NCBI GenBank assembly: GCA_017532145.1
Contig: JAFXJR010000022.1
Coordinates: 1-35,236 of the forward strand
Source: Lachnospiraceae bacterium
GTDB taxonomy: Bacteria > Bacillota > Clostridia > Lachnospirales > Lachnospiraceae
Direction of reading: 5' to 3'
Length of the DNA: 35,236 bases
This document shows, one piece after another, positions 23,419 through 31,687 of the stretch (positions are counted from its first letter, which is position 1; every line of letters begins with the position of its first letter). A program made the position numbers and the translations under genes. The notes below the pieces were generated by a model that did not search any database, had not been told where the DNA came from, and saw only the letters and a program-made list of their open reading frames with translations.

Positions 23419-24510
23419 ATGAAAAATTTAAAGTTAAATAAAATAAGGAATCATGATTTTATTACATACCTGATGGTGCTAATTGCCTTTCTTATTGCAG
23501 GAATCCTGTCAGTTACTGGACAGATGTCCAGTCTGATGGAAGGACTTTTAGTTCCTCTTTGTATCTATGTTATGTTGGCTATTTCTTTGAATCTTACGGT
23601 AGGTATTCTGGGCGAGCTTAGTCTGGGACATGCGGGCTTTATGTGTGTGGGAGCCTTTTCCGGAGCCTTCTTTTCTAAATGCTTAGATGGTGCTATACCG
23701 GATGGTCTTCGTTTCTTTATTGCTTTGCTGATAGGTGCGGCAGTAGCCGGCATGTTTGGTATTTTAATTGGTATCCCTGTACTAAGGCTAAAGGGAGACT
23801 ATCTGGCTATTGTTACTCTGGCTTTTGGTGAAATTATCAAGAATCTGGTGAATGTACTATACATAGGTAGAGATGAGGATGGCTTCCATTTTTCAATGAA
23901 GGATTCTATTTCTTTGAATTTAAAGCCGGAGGGAGAGGTAATTATCAATGGTGCTCAGGGTATTACAGGAACACCTAACGATTCCAGCTTTTTGATTGGT
24001 GCCATACTGATTTTTATTTCTCTTATTATCATTCTGAATCTGATTCATTCCAGGGATGGTCGGGCCATTATGTCTATTAGAGACAATCGGATTGCGGCTG
24101 AATCAGTAGGAATTAACATTACGAAATATAAGCTGATGGCATTTTCCATTTCAGCAGCCATTGCTGGTGTAGCCGGTGTTTTATATGCACATAACCTTTC
24201 TACACTGACAGCTTCTCCAAAGAATTTTGGCTACAATATGTCGATTATGATTCTTGTTTTTGTAGTATTGGGAGGTATTGGAAATATCAGAGGTTCCATT
24301 ATTGCGGCAGTAATTCTTACCTTACTTCCTGAACTGTTAAGAGGCTTAAGCGACTACCGTATGCTGATTTATGCAGTAGTTTTAATTGCCATGATGCTGT
24401 TTAACTGGAGTCCTGGTGCTATAGAATGGAAGGAGCGTATGAAAGAACAATATTTTTCCAAGTTTCCTTTCCGAAAAGATGATAAGAACATGAAAAAGGA
24501 GGTTAAATAA
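23419..24510 (+). CDS. livM: Branched-chain amino acid ABC permease LivM
   Basis: A 363-residue permease partner of LivH. The first membrane segments are YLMVLIAFLIAGILS and VPLCIYVMLAISLNLTVG, followed by the LivM signature GELSLGHAGFMCVGAF. The ATPase-contact loop is MSIRDNRIAAESVGINI, and VLGGIGNIRGSIIAAVILT lies near the end. Length is normal. The C-terminal 30 residues are highly charged and cytoplasmic. The AAGGAGG of livG lies inside the last codons of livM. Confidence 0.95.
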   Translation: MKNLKLNKIRNHDFITYLMVLIAFLIAGILSVTGQMSSLMEGLLVPLCIYVMLAISLNLTVGILGELSLGHAGFMCVGAFSGAFFSKCLDGAIPDGLRFFIALLIGAAVAGMFGILIGIPVLRLKGDYLAIVTLAFGEIIKNLVNVLYIGRDEDGFHFSMKDSISLNLKPEGEVIINGAQGITGTPNDSSFLIGAILIFISLIIILNLIHSRDGRAIMSIRDNRIAAESVGINITKYKLMAFSISAAIAGVAGVLYAHNLSTLTASPKNFGYNMSIMILVFVVLGGIGNIRGSIIAAVILTLLPELLRGLSDYRMLIYAVVLIAMMLFNWSPGAIEWKERMKEQYFSKFPFRKDDKNMKKEVK

Positions 24511-24511
24511 T

Positions 24512-25273
24512 ATGTCGTTACTGGAAGTCAATAATTTAACCATTTCCTTTGGAGGACTTCGGGCAGTGGACGGATTCCAGCTTCAGATAAAAAAAGGACA
24601 GCTTTATGGTTTAATTGGGCCTAATGGAGCAGGAAAAACTACCGTATTTAACCTGCTTACCGGTGTATATAAGCCAAATGAAGGAATTGTAAAGCTGGAT
24701 GGGCAGGATATTACAGGATTAAGGACGATAGAAATTAATAAAGCCGGTATTGCCCGAACCTTCCAGAATATTCGATTATTTAAGGAACTAACCGTACTGG
24801 ATAATGTAAAGGTGGGCTTACATAATCATTATCACTACAACACTATAGAGGGTATCCTGCGTCTTCCCAGATACCATAGGGTAGAGCGGGAAATGAATGA
24901 AAGAGCTATGGAGCTGTTGAAGGTTTTTGGTCTGGATAATGAGGCTGACTTCCTAGCTTCCAACCTTCCTTATGGTAAGCAGCGTAAGCTGGAAATCGCA
25001 AGAGCTCTTGCTACCAACCCAAAATTACTGCTGTTGGATGAACCGGCAGCGGGAATGAACCCTAATGAAACTGGTGAGCTGATGGATATGATTCGTTTTG
25101 TAAGAGACGAATTTCAGATGACTGTTTTACTGATTGAGCATGATATGAAATTAGTTTCAGGTATCTGTGAGGAGCTGACAGTACTTAATTTTGGCCGTGT
25201 ACTTACCCAGGGAGAAACAGCAACAGTCCTGAACGATCCACAGGTAATTACAGCATATTTAGGTGAAGACTAA
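24512..25273 (+). CDS. livG: Branched-chain amino acid ABC ATPase LivG
   Basis: A 253-residue ATPase. Walker A is GPNGAGKTT at about 37-45, the signature region is NLPYGKQRKLEIARAL, Walker B is LLLLDEPAAGMNP, and the switch His is in LIEHDMKLV. LPYGKQ in place of the common LSYG[QE]Q is a mild signature variant seen in LivG proteins. It starts one base after the livM stop and partners LivF to power LivHM. Confidence 0.95.
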   Translation: MSLLEVNNLTISFGGLRAVDGFQLQIKKGQLYGLIGPNGAGKTTVFNLLTGVYKPNEGIVKLDGQDITGLRTIEINKAGIARTFQNIRLFKELTVLDNVKVGLHNHYHYNTIEGILRLPRYHRVEREMNERAMELLKVFGLDNEADFLASNLPYGKQRKLEIARALATNPKLLLLDEPAAGMNPNETGELMDMIRFVRDEFQMTVLLIEHDMKLVSGICEELTVLNFGRVLTQGETATVLNDPQVITAYLGED

Positions 25274-25315
25274 ATAACAAATTGAATTATTTTTTTATTA
25301 AGGAGGAAGTTGGAA

Positions 25316-26029
25316 ATGGCTATGCTGGAAATCAGGGATCTGGAAGTATATTATGGTATGATCCAGGCAATTAAAGGCATTTCCTTTGATGTAAATGAGG
25401 GCGAGGTCATTGCCCTAATAGGAGCCAACGGTGCCGGAAAGACTACTACACTCCATACGATTACAGGTCTGCTTTCCGCTAAGGCAGGAAGTATCCGTTT
25501 TTATGATGAGGAAATTACCAAAACACCCGGATATAAAATTGTTTCCAAAGGAATGGCACATGTACCAGAGGGGAGAAGAGTCTTTGCACAGCTTTCCGTA
25601 CTGCAGAACCTCCGAATGGGTGCCTATACCCGAAAGGATAAGCAGGAAATAGAACAAACCCTGCAGATGATTTACCAAAGGTTTCCTCGTTTGGAAGAAC
25701 GACAAAATCAGATGGCCGGAACCTTAAGCGGAGGAGAACAGCAGATGTTGGCTATGGGAAGAGCATTAATGTCTCATCCTAAAATTATACTGATGGATGA
25801 ACCTTCCATGGGTCTGTCGCCTATTTTTGTCAATGAAATTTTTAATATTATCAAGGATGTAAGTGCAAGCGGAACTACTGTTCTTCTTGTAGAGCAAAAT
25901 GCTAAAAAAGCTCTCTCTATCGCTGACCGTGCCTATGTACTGGAAACGGGAAAAATCGTACTAGAAGGAAAGGCGAAAGAGCTTTTAAATGATGATTCCA
26001 TTAAGAAAGCCTATCTGGGAGAAGCTTAG
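25316..26029 (+). CDS. livF: Branched-chain amino acid ABC ATPase LivF
   Basis: A 237-residue ATPase. Walker A is GANGAGKTTT, the signature is LSGGEQQMLAMGRAL, Walker B is IILMDEPSMGLSP, and the switch region is LLVEQNAKKAL. The start is set at ATG 25316, 9 bases after a perfect AGGAGG at 25301-25306; the TTG at 25310 is too close to that site. The 42-base gap after livG contains only this ribosome site and an AT-rich stretch. Confidence 0.95.
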   Translation: MAMLEIRDLEVYYGMIQAIKGISFDVNEGEVIALIGANGAGKTTTLHTITGLLSAKAGSIRFYDEEITKTPGYKIVSKGMAHVPEGRRVFAQLSVLQNLRMGAYTRKDKQEIEQTLQMIYQRFPRLEERQNQMAGTLSGGEQQMLAMGRALMSHPKIILMDEPSMGLSPIFVNEIFNIIKDVSASGTTVLLVEQNAKKALSIADRAYVLETGKIVLEGKAKELLNDDSIKKAYLGEA

Positions 26030-26053
26030 AAAGAGCTGGAAGGAGGGAAATTG

Positions 26054-26689
26054 ATGAGTGGAAGAGTAGTCATAACCATAGCCAGACAGTATGGCAGTGG
26101 TGGTCGTACCATTGGAGAAATGTTGGCGAAAAGATTGGGTATCCATTATTATGATAAGGAGTTGCTGCGACTGGCTTCAGAAGAAAGTGGGATTAACGAA
26201 AGTCTGTTTGTCAATATGGATGAAAAGGTAAAGATGTCTCACTTATTTAAAATTGTTAAGAATGTCTATCATGGGCAGCTGATTCCTCCGGAAAGTGAAG
26301 AATTTGTTTCCGATGACAATCTTTTTAACTATCAGGCAAAAGTAATTAAGCAGCTGGCAGAAGAAGAAGCCTGTGTTATCATTGGACGTTGTGCTGACTA
26401 TGTATTAAGAGATAATGACCATGTATTAAGTGTATTTGTACATGCGCCCCTTGATTATTGTATTGAACAGGCTGCACAAAAGCTTAGTATGCCTTCCAAA
26501 GACCTGGAAAAATATATTATTAAAACAGATAAAAGGCGTGCGGAATACTATAGATACCATACAGGACGAGAATGGACAGATGCCCGTAATTATGATTTAT
26601 GCTTGGACAGCTCCAAGCTGGGAATGGAACGATGTGTAGAGGAAATTATTTCTTATATTAAGGTAAGATTTCCGGATTGGTCATCATAA
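26054..26689 (+). CDS. Cytidylate kinase-like protein
   Basis: A 211-residue P-loop protein of the cytidylate kinase-like (AAA_26/Cytidylate_kin2) group. It starts with VVITIARQYGSGGRTIGEML, a Walker A in which the last positions are GSGGRT rather than GKGK[ST]. IHYYDKELLRLASEESG follows, then ACVIIGRCADYVL and VFVHAPLDYCIEQ. The C-terminal DKRRAEYYRYHTGREWTD forms the lid. It is shorter and more divergent than Cmk proper, so true CMP phosphorylation is not assured. GGAGG lies 6-7 bases before ATG 26054. It follows livF by 24 bases and is probably cotranscribed; a role with transport is not evident. Confidence 0.82.
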   Translation: MSGRVVITIARQYGSGGRTIGEMLAKRLGIHYYDKELLRLASEESGINESLFVNMDEKVKMSHLFKIVKNVYHGQLIPPESEEFVSDDNLFNYQAKVIKQLAEEEACVIIGRCADYVLRDNDHVLSVFVHAPLDYCIEQAAQKLSMPSKDLEKYIIKTDKRRAEYYRYHTGREWTDARNYDLCLDSSKLGMERCVEEIISYIKVRFPDWSS

Positions 26690-26750
26690 TAGCCAATATC
26701 CTCTTTAGCAGAATCCATAGCAAGCAAGAAAAATAGATGAGAAGAATAAA

Positions 26751-26786
26751 CAAAAAACAGAAGGTATATAGCCCCTCTGTTTTTTG
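26751..26786. terminator. Bidirectional terminator between the cytidylate-kinase-like gene and lexA
   Basis: CAAAAAACAGA at 26751-26761 is perfectly complementary to TCTGTTTTTTG at 26776-26786. A further GG/CC pair inside follows one mismatch. A runs on the left and T runs on the right let it serve both converging genes. Confidence 0.88.
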
Positions 26787-26790
26787 TTTA

Positions 26791-27408
26791 TTAACGTAAG
26801 GTGCGAAATACACCAAATACCTTCCCCATAATCGAACAATCATCTACGATAATAGAATCCATACTATCATTTTCAGGCTGCAAACGAATATGTCCTTTTT
26901 CCTTATAGAATCTCTTTACTGTAGCAGAATCATCAATTAAAGCTACTACAATATCACCATTGGTTACATCACTGGTACAGTTGACAAAAATCCGGTCTCC
27001 GTCCATAATCCCGGCATTAATCATGGATTCTCCTTTTACCGTTAAGGCAAAAGACTCTCCTGAAGGAACAAACTCAGCAGGAATAGGAAAATAGCTTTCA
27101 ATATTTTCTTCTGCCAAAACAGGCTCTCCGGCAGCTACGTGTCCTACCAGCGGCAGGCTTACCATTTCTGTTCTAACCATTTGGAAGCCTTCGTCACAAA
27201 TTTCTATTGCCCGGGGCTTAGTAGAATCTCTTCTGATATATCCATTCTTTTCCAGCTTGGACAGGTGAGAGTGGACAGAGGAAGTAGATTTTAATCCCAC
27301 TGCTGCGCAAATCTCTCTAACTGATGGAGGATATCCCTTTTTTAATATTGATTCTTTGATATATTCTAAAATTTCTGACTGTTTTGTACTAATCTTTCCG
27401 TAACCCAT
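26791..27408 (-). CDS. lexA: SOS repressor LexA
   Basis: A 205-residue repressor of the SOS response that cleaves itself when RecA filaments form. The N-terminal winged helix-turn-helix is [20 protein letters not shown], at about 26-45. The cleavage site is Ala93-Gly94 in GHVAAGEP. The catalytic dyad is Ser128 in GESMINAG and Lys165 in SATVKRF. All key residues are present. GGAGG lies 6 bases before the ATG. It ends near the bidirectional terminator and is preceded by its own promoter; the recombinase gene lies upstream on the same strand. Confidence 0.96.
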   Translation of the reverse strand: MGYGKISTKQSEILEYIKESILKKGYPPSVREICAAVGLKSTSSVHSHLSKLEKNGYIRRDSTKPRAIEICDEGFQMVRTEMVSLPLVGHVAAGEPVLAEENIESYFPIPAEFVPSGESFALTVKGESMINAGIMDGDRIFVNCTSDVTNGDIVVALIDDSATVKRFYKEKGHIRLQPENDSMDSIIVDDCSIMGKVFGVFRTLR

Positions 27409-27476
27409 CTGTTCCCTCCAAGTAAAATATTTATTGCTGATACAATACTGTACCAGATTGTGTCGACTTTCTCTTT

Positions 27477-27505
27477 ATTATAGCACAGGAATCGGGATAT
27501 AGCAA
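27477..27505 (-). promoter_or_regulatory. lexA promoter
   Basis: On the minus strand, TTGCTA (27505-27500), a 17-base spacer and TATAAT (27482-27477) with an extended TGC. The leader to the lexA ATG is about 60 bases. Confidence 0.75.
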
Positions 27506-27529
27506 ACAAATATACCAAATATTTGTTCG
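27503..27529. promoter_or_regulatory. Inverted repeat at the lexA promoter, possible LexA operator
   Basis: CAAACAAATAT at 27503-27513 and ATATTTGTTCG at 27519-27529 form an 11-position inverted repeat with one mismatch and a 5-base spacer. The outer half read on the minus strand is CGAACAAATATTTG, close to Gram-positive SOS boxes (CGAAC-N4-GTTYG) but with the second-half G replaced by A. It overlaps the -35 box. Autoregulation by LexA is inference. Confidence 0.5.
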
Positions 27530-27544
27530 TAATATATAAAAACA

Positions 27545-28612
27545 CTATGGTTTTCTTAGCTTTACCACATTGGCTGCCCTGCGTTTTCTTTCATCCTCTA
27601 AGGCTGCATAATGTTTTCTGGTCGTATTTACGTCTTTATGTCCCAGTACATCTGCTACCAGATAGATATCTCCGGTTTCCTGATATAGATTGGTTCCATA
27701 AGTACTTCTTAGCTTATGAGGAGTGATTTTTTTTAGTGAGGTGACAGTAGAAGAGTACTTTTTTACCAGATTTTCCACTGCTCTTACGGTGATTCTTCGG
27801 TTTTGGATGGATAAAAACAAGGCATGCTCATGTCCCTCCAGAGGCTGCATCCGCTTTCGTTGCTCCAGATATTTCTTTAAGGATGACTCTACCTCATCTC
27901 CAAAATAGATGGCTGTTTCATAACCACCCTTTCTCCGAATACGAATCCCATTATTTTTAAAGTCAATATCCTCTATATCTATCCCTACACATTCTGAGAC
28001 ACGAATACCGGTACCCAGCAGAAGGGTTAAAAGTGCCACATCCCTTACCTTGGTTTTTTCATGATATCGACGCTGCACCTTAGTTAGTTTGTTCCCTTCC
28101 TCTGCCTGATCCAACAATATTGCTACCTCATCTGCATCCAGTCGGACAATTTCCTTTTGATGGAGCTTGGGCATGGGAATCAGTATTACCGGATTCTTTT
28201 TAATTAGCTCTGCCTGGTAAAAATAATGATAAAAGCTTCGCAAAGAGGCTAATTTTCTGGATTTTCCTCTTTCTTCATTGGTTAGTTCCCGACTATCCTT
28301 CTGGTAATAGCTGATATATTCCAGATATTCTTCAATATCCATTCTGGTGATAGAATCCAGAATAGATAGGGGAAAGTCCTGGATTTGCATTTTTCTGCAA
28401 ACACTATTATTCTTTTTCAGATATTCAAAGAAAACCCTGAGATCATAGGCATAGGCCAGTCTGGTCTTTGGAGAAGTATTATTTTCTATTCCACGAAAAA
28501 ACTGTCGGCAAAAGGTGGGTAAATCTGCCAATACCGTTCTCATCTTCGTAATATTAATTTTATTTTGCTCATCATGATAGTTCTTTTTATTATCCATCCG
28601 GGTTTTCACCAT
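27545..28612 (-). CDS. XerC/D-like tyrosine recombinase
   Basis: A 355-residue site-specific recombinase. The N-terminal SAM-like core-binding domain (about 25-150) contains TRLAYAYDLRVFFEYLKK and ITRMDIEEYLEYISYY. The catalytic domain has the first Arg in LGTGIRVSECVGI, the Lys region RRKGGYETAIYFG, His-x-x-Arg in ITPHKLRSTYG, the second His in VLGHKDVNTT and the nucleophile Tyr in RKHYAAL. All catalytic residues are visible. No phage genes, att-like direct repeats or tRNA are nearby, so it looks like a resident chromosomal recombinase next to lexA, an arrangement I believe recurs in Lachnospiraceae. Its start overlaps the end of the TtcA-like gene by 7 bases; an in-frame ATG at 28597 is an alternative. 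Confidence 0.88.
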   Translation of the reverse strand: MVKTRMDNKKNYHDEQNKINITKMRTVLADLPTFCRQFFRGIENNTSPKTRLAYAYDLRVFFEYLKKNNSVCRKMQIQDFPLSILDSITRMDIEEYLEYISYYQKDSRELTNEERGKSRKLASLRSFYHYFYQAELIKKNPVILIPMPKLHQKEIVRLDADEVAILLDQAEEGNKLTKVQRRYHEKTKVRDVALLTLLLGTGIRVSECVGIDIEDIDFKNNGIRIRRKGGYETAIYFGDEVESSLKKYLEQRKRMQPLEGHEHALFLSIQNRRITVRAVENLVKKYSSTVTSLKKITPHKLRSTYGTNLYQETGDIYLVADVLGHKDVNTTRKHYAALEDERKRRAANVVKLRKP

Positions 28613-29325
28613 CCTTTCAGATTACTATTTTGTATAGCTGTAAATATTCTCTTTTTTACTCCTGGATTTTCCAGATTTAACTGTCGAAGAAGACCTTTCG
28701 CATACTCTCTTTTTGTATATCCATCCATAGGACAAGGACTTTTAACTACAGGCAGGTTATATTTTTTAACAAAGCCTTTAACTTCAGCTTCTCCCATATA
28801 AATCAGAGGACGAATTACCGTCAGCTCTGTTTTATCCAGGTGGGTTACTGGTACAAAGGTATGTAGTCTGCCCTCGAAAATTAATGACAGAAGAAACGTT
28901 TCTATGACATCATCCTGATGATGGGCATAGGCTACCTTATTGCATTCAGCAGCTTTCATGGCTTGATTCAATGCTCCCTTACGCATTTTGGCACATAGAG
29001 AACAGGGATTGGCAGTTTCAGAATGATTAGAATCCGGAAAGATAATTTGAGCAATTTCTGTAGAAAGTACAGTATATTCTATATGGAAGGAATGGCAAAG
29101 AGCCTTTATCTGTTCCAAATCCAGATTTCCAAAGCCTAAATCCACAGTCACTGCATGAAGTTGAAAAGGAATCGGATAAAAACGCCTGAGCTCATGGAGT
29201 GCATACAGGAGGGTAAGACTATCCTTTCCTCCGGAGATTCCTATGGCAATCCTGTCATCTTCCTGTATCATTTGATAATCGTCCACAGCCTTTCTAACCC
29301 GGCTGAGAAGTTGTTGAAGCTTCAT
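28606..29325 (-). CDS. TtcA-like tRNA sulfurtransferase
   Basis: A 239-residue ATP-dependent PP-loop enzyme of the TtcA/TtuA group, which inserts sulfur into a tRNA base (2-thiocytidine 32 for TtcA). The PP-loop is GISGGKDSLTLL. The Fe-S cysteines lie in NPCSLCAKMRKG, with a third in VVKSPCPMDGYT. VAYAHHQDDVIETFL is the second active-site segment. The start is set at ATG 29325 because homologues begin MKLQQLLSRVRKAV. A GTG at 29373 would extend it by 16 Lys/Asn-rich residues but would sit only about 11 bases from the predicted transcription start. The downstream recombinase overlaps its end. Confidence 0.85.
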   Translation of the reverse strand: MKLQQLLSRVRKAVDDYQMIQEDDRIAIGISGGKDSLTLLYALHELRRFYPIPFQLHAVTVDLGFGNLDLEQIKALCHSFHIEYTVLSTEIAQIIFPDSNHSETANPCSLCAKMRKGALNQAMKAAECNKVAYAHHQDDVIETFLLSLIFEGRLHTFVPVTHLDKTELTVIRPLIYMGEAEVKGFVKKYNLPVVKSPCPMDGYTKREYAKGLLRQLNLENPGVKKRIFTAIQNSNLKGW

Positions 29326-29390
29326 CGTTCCTGGTATTTCTCCTTTTTTATTCTTTCGATTTTTATTATTCACCGATAGTATTTGTGCAA

Positions 29391-29419
29391 ATCATACTAT
29401 AATTTTATAACATTTTCAA
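29391..29419 (-). promoter_or_regulatory. Promoter of the ttcA-like gene and recombinase
   Basis: On the minus strand, TTGAAA (29419-29414), a 17-base spacer and TATGAT (29396-29391). The predicted start near 29384 leaves a leader of about 59 bases to the ATG at 29325. Confidence 0.7.
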
Positions 29420-29621
29420 TAAAAATACCATGTTATTTTTCCTATCACAGGATTTTCCCCTCAGAAATCCGTTTTGTACATGAATATATAAGACCTAATG
29501 ATGACGTTTTTTAGCTAAATTTAGGAGTTTTATGACATTTTTGATAAAATTAGGAATATAACTTCTCTATGGTATATGATATAATAATCAGCAGGAATCT
29601 AAAGGAGAAGTCAAAAAAGAG

Positions 29622-30839
29622 ATGAATTTTAAAATTGATAAAAAATATATACGCTGGGGGATTACCGCCTTTCTGGTTCTGGTTGCCAGTATAAGCTTTT
29701 ATTATATTTTATTCCATGGAACCAATGTGTCCAGAGGATTAAAAAAGCTTCTGTCGGTCACAACCCCTATTTTAGATGGTTTCCTGCTGGCCTATTTAAT
29801 GAATCCTATTTTAAACTTTATTGAAAGAAGAGTAGTTATTCCTTTATTTCATAACCTTCATACAAAATATATTCGTCGAATTTCTATCTGTTTGACAGTA
29901 TTCCTCGTCGGCATATCCTTGTATGCTTTTTTTGCTGCAATTATTCCTCAGTTAATCGTCAGTATACGAAATATTGCTTTTCAATTTCCTATTTATGTCA
30001 ACAATCTTACCCTTTGGATAACGAAAATTCTGGAAGATAATCCCACCATTGAAGCAACCGTAATGGATTTATTGGGTAAATATTCTGAGGTAATAGATAA
30101 TTTTCTGAATGACAGTCTTTTGCCTCGGATGAATGAATTGATTCGCAATCTTTCAGCCAGTCTGTTCAGTCTTTTGGGCAGACTGTGGAATCTGGTGATA
30201 GGCTTTATTATTTCCATCTATATTTTGGGAAGTAAGGAAATTTTTGCAGGACAGACTAAGAAGATTCTCTATGCTTTGTTTGAAAAGAGAGTGGCCAACA
30301 CTATTTTGTCTAATGTGCATTTTACCCATAAAACCTTTAGTGGATTTATTATAGGAAAGGTCATTGATTCTTTGATTATTGGTATCATCTGTTTTATTGG
30401 TACCAGCCTTATGGGAACACCTTATGCCACACTGATTAGTGTAATTGTAGGCGTTACCAATATTATCCCATTTTTTGGACCATATTTAGGTGCCATTCCC
30501 AGTGCTTTACTTGTACTGATGGTCAGTCCCATCCAATGTCTATATTTTATTATCTTTATTATTATTTTACAGCAGTTTGATGGTAATATATTAGGTCCAA
30601 AGATTTTGGGCAATTCTACAGGGCTTTCCGGATTCTGGGTGATTTTTTCCATTACTCTTTTTGGTGGATTGTTTGGTATTGCAGGCATGGTTGTGGGAGT
30701 ACCTGTATTTGCTATATTTTATGCAGGTGTTAAATCAGTAGTGAATCATTCGCTTCGACAAAAAAATCTGTCTGCCAACCTGGAGGATTACTTGACTTCC
30801 ACTAATCATATTGAAAAAACAGAAAATACAAAGAAATAA
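29622..30839 (+). CDS. AI-2E family transporter
   Basis: A 405-residue polytopic membrane protein of the AI-2E/PerM family (PF01594). It shows the N-terminal pair of helices (WGITAFLVLVASISFYYILF and GFLLAYLMNPILNFIE) and a large soluble or amphipathic region around 130-190. The conserved core follows: FSGFIIGKVIDSLIIGIIC, then VGVTNIIPFFGPYLGAIPSA, then GLSGFWVIFSITLFGGLFGI. The family name comes from E. coli TqsA, an autoinducer-2 exporter; others are sodium-proton antiporters, so the substrate is open. AAGGAGAAG lies upstream of the ATG. It is divergent from the ttcA-like gene across an AT-rich gap of about 250 bases. Confidence 0.88.
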   Translation: MNFKIDKKYIRWGITAFLVLVASISFYYILFHGTNVSRGLKKLLSVTTPILDGFLLAYLMNPILNFIERRVVIPLFHNLHTKYIRRISICLTVFLVGISLYAFFAAIIPQLIVSIRNIAFQFPIYVNNLTLWITKILEDNPTIEATVMDLLGKYSEVIDNFLNDSLLPRMNELIRNLSASLFSLLGRLWNLVIGFIISIYILGSKEIFAGQTKKILYALFEKRVANTILSNVHFTHKTFSGFIIGKVIDSLIIGIICFIGTSLMGTPYATLISVIVGVTNIIPFFGPYLGAIPSALLVLMVSPIQCLYFIIFIIILQQFDGNILGPKILGNSTGLSGFWVIFSITLFGGLFGIAGMVVGVPVFAIFYAGVKSVVNHSLRQKNLSANLEDYLTSTNHIEKTENTKK

Positions 30840-31687
30840 CGTAATGGTGAAAAGCTGAACAGCTACAAATAGAAAGGATGATAAATTCTGTGTTTTGTCA
30901 TACAAAGAGTACAGGGAGTAGAGGTGTGGATAGGAAAAGAAACTGTAGGAAAAATCGGAAGAAGATGGTTCATGAGAATACAGGATAAAGAAATAGTTCT
31001 ATTTTTGTATTTGAGAAACCACAGGATACCCTAAAGGAGAGCAGTTTATCCGGTGAAATCTTTTGCAGGATGAATAAAATATTGAGAAATAGTGGAAAGT
31101 CTACTTATCATCATAATTGCTAATAAATAGGGAGATGATTGGTATGCTTTGCACAATAATTGTAAGGATCCCTGTTTAGATATGGACAAAATATCAGTGG
31201 AGATGTATAATTCTTTTATCTGAAAGGTAGGAGATACTGGATTCTCAGAAGATGGGATGTCTGTGTTTCCAGATGCTTGGAAGATGGAAACTGGAGGCTT
31301 TGGGCGATATCACTTTGAGAGGTATCCCAAAGAAGCATCTGTTTTAATGACAGAGCCGGTTTCGTTTCTGCCGAGTGGGATCAAGTATGTATTTCGACCC
31401 TTCTCCCATTTATTTTCGGGTGAAGGTATTTTCGTGTGAAAATATTCGTAATTATGAATGATAATATTTGCATTATGCGGGAGAGAGTATGTGTGCAGAG
31501 AGGGAACAGGTAAATTGCAGAAGGAGGAGAGTCTGAAAGGAAAGAGGAGGGTCTGAAAGGAAGGAGGGCAAGGGAAAAGCCATTGTTAGTGGGAATAATG
31601 GAGATTTTTTTGTCAAAGTCTTGCCATTGACAAATTAGTAAAGGGATTATTATTGGAGAGAATATGATATAAAAAGGAGGAAGAAGT
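30840..31687. other. Gene-poor gap of 848 bases with possible coding relics
   Basis: No convincing gene. Short stop-bounded stretches look protein-like in composition. One, at about 31130-31223, reads GDDWYALHNNCKDPCLDMDK. Another, at about 31240-31439, contains SEDGMSVFPDAWKMETGG. They are in the plus direction, broken by stops and without ribosome sites, so they may be remains of one or more decayed genes. Around 31531-31570 a Gly-codon-rich purine stretch repeats TCTGAAAGGAA. A TTGACA at 31627-31632 could be the -35 of the next gene, but its -10 (TTATTG at 17 bases) is weak. Confidence 0.4.

Noticed and set aside
27545-28612. Recombinase as a prophage or ICE integrase
   Set aside because: There is no phage or conjugation gene, no tRNA and no paired direct repeats, and it is embedded with lexA and a ttcA-like gene.
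29420-29621. A promoter for the AI-2E gene
   Set aside because: A TATAAT lies near 29578, but no -35 hexamer sits at a suitable distance, so it was not listed.
31531-31570. Purine-rich direct repeat as a CRISPR or mobile element
   Set aside because: There are only two short copies with no regular spacers or terminal inverted repeats.
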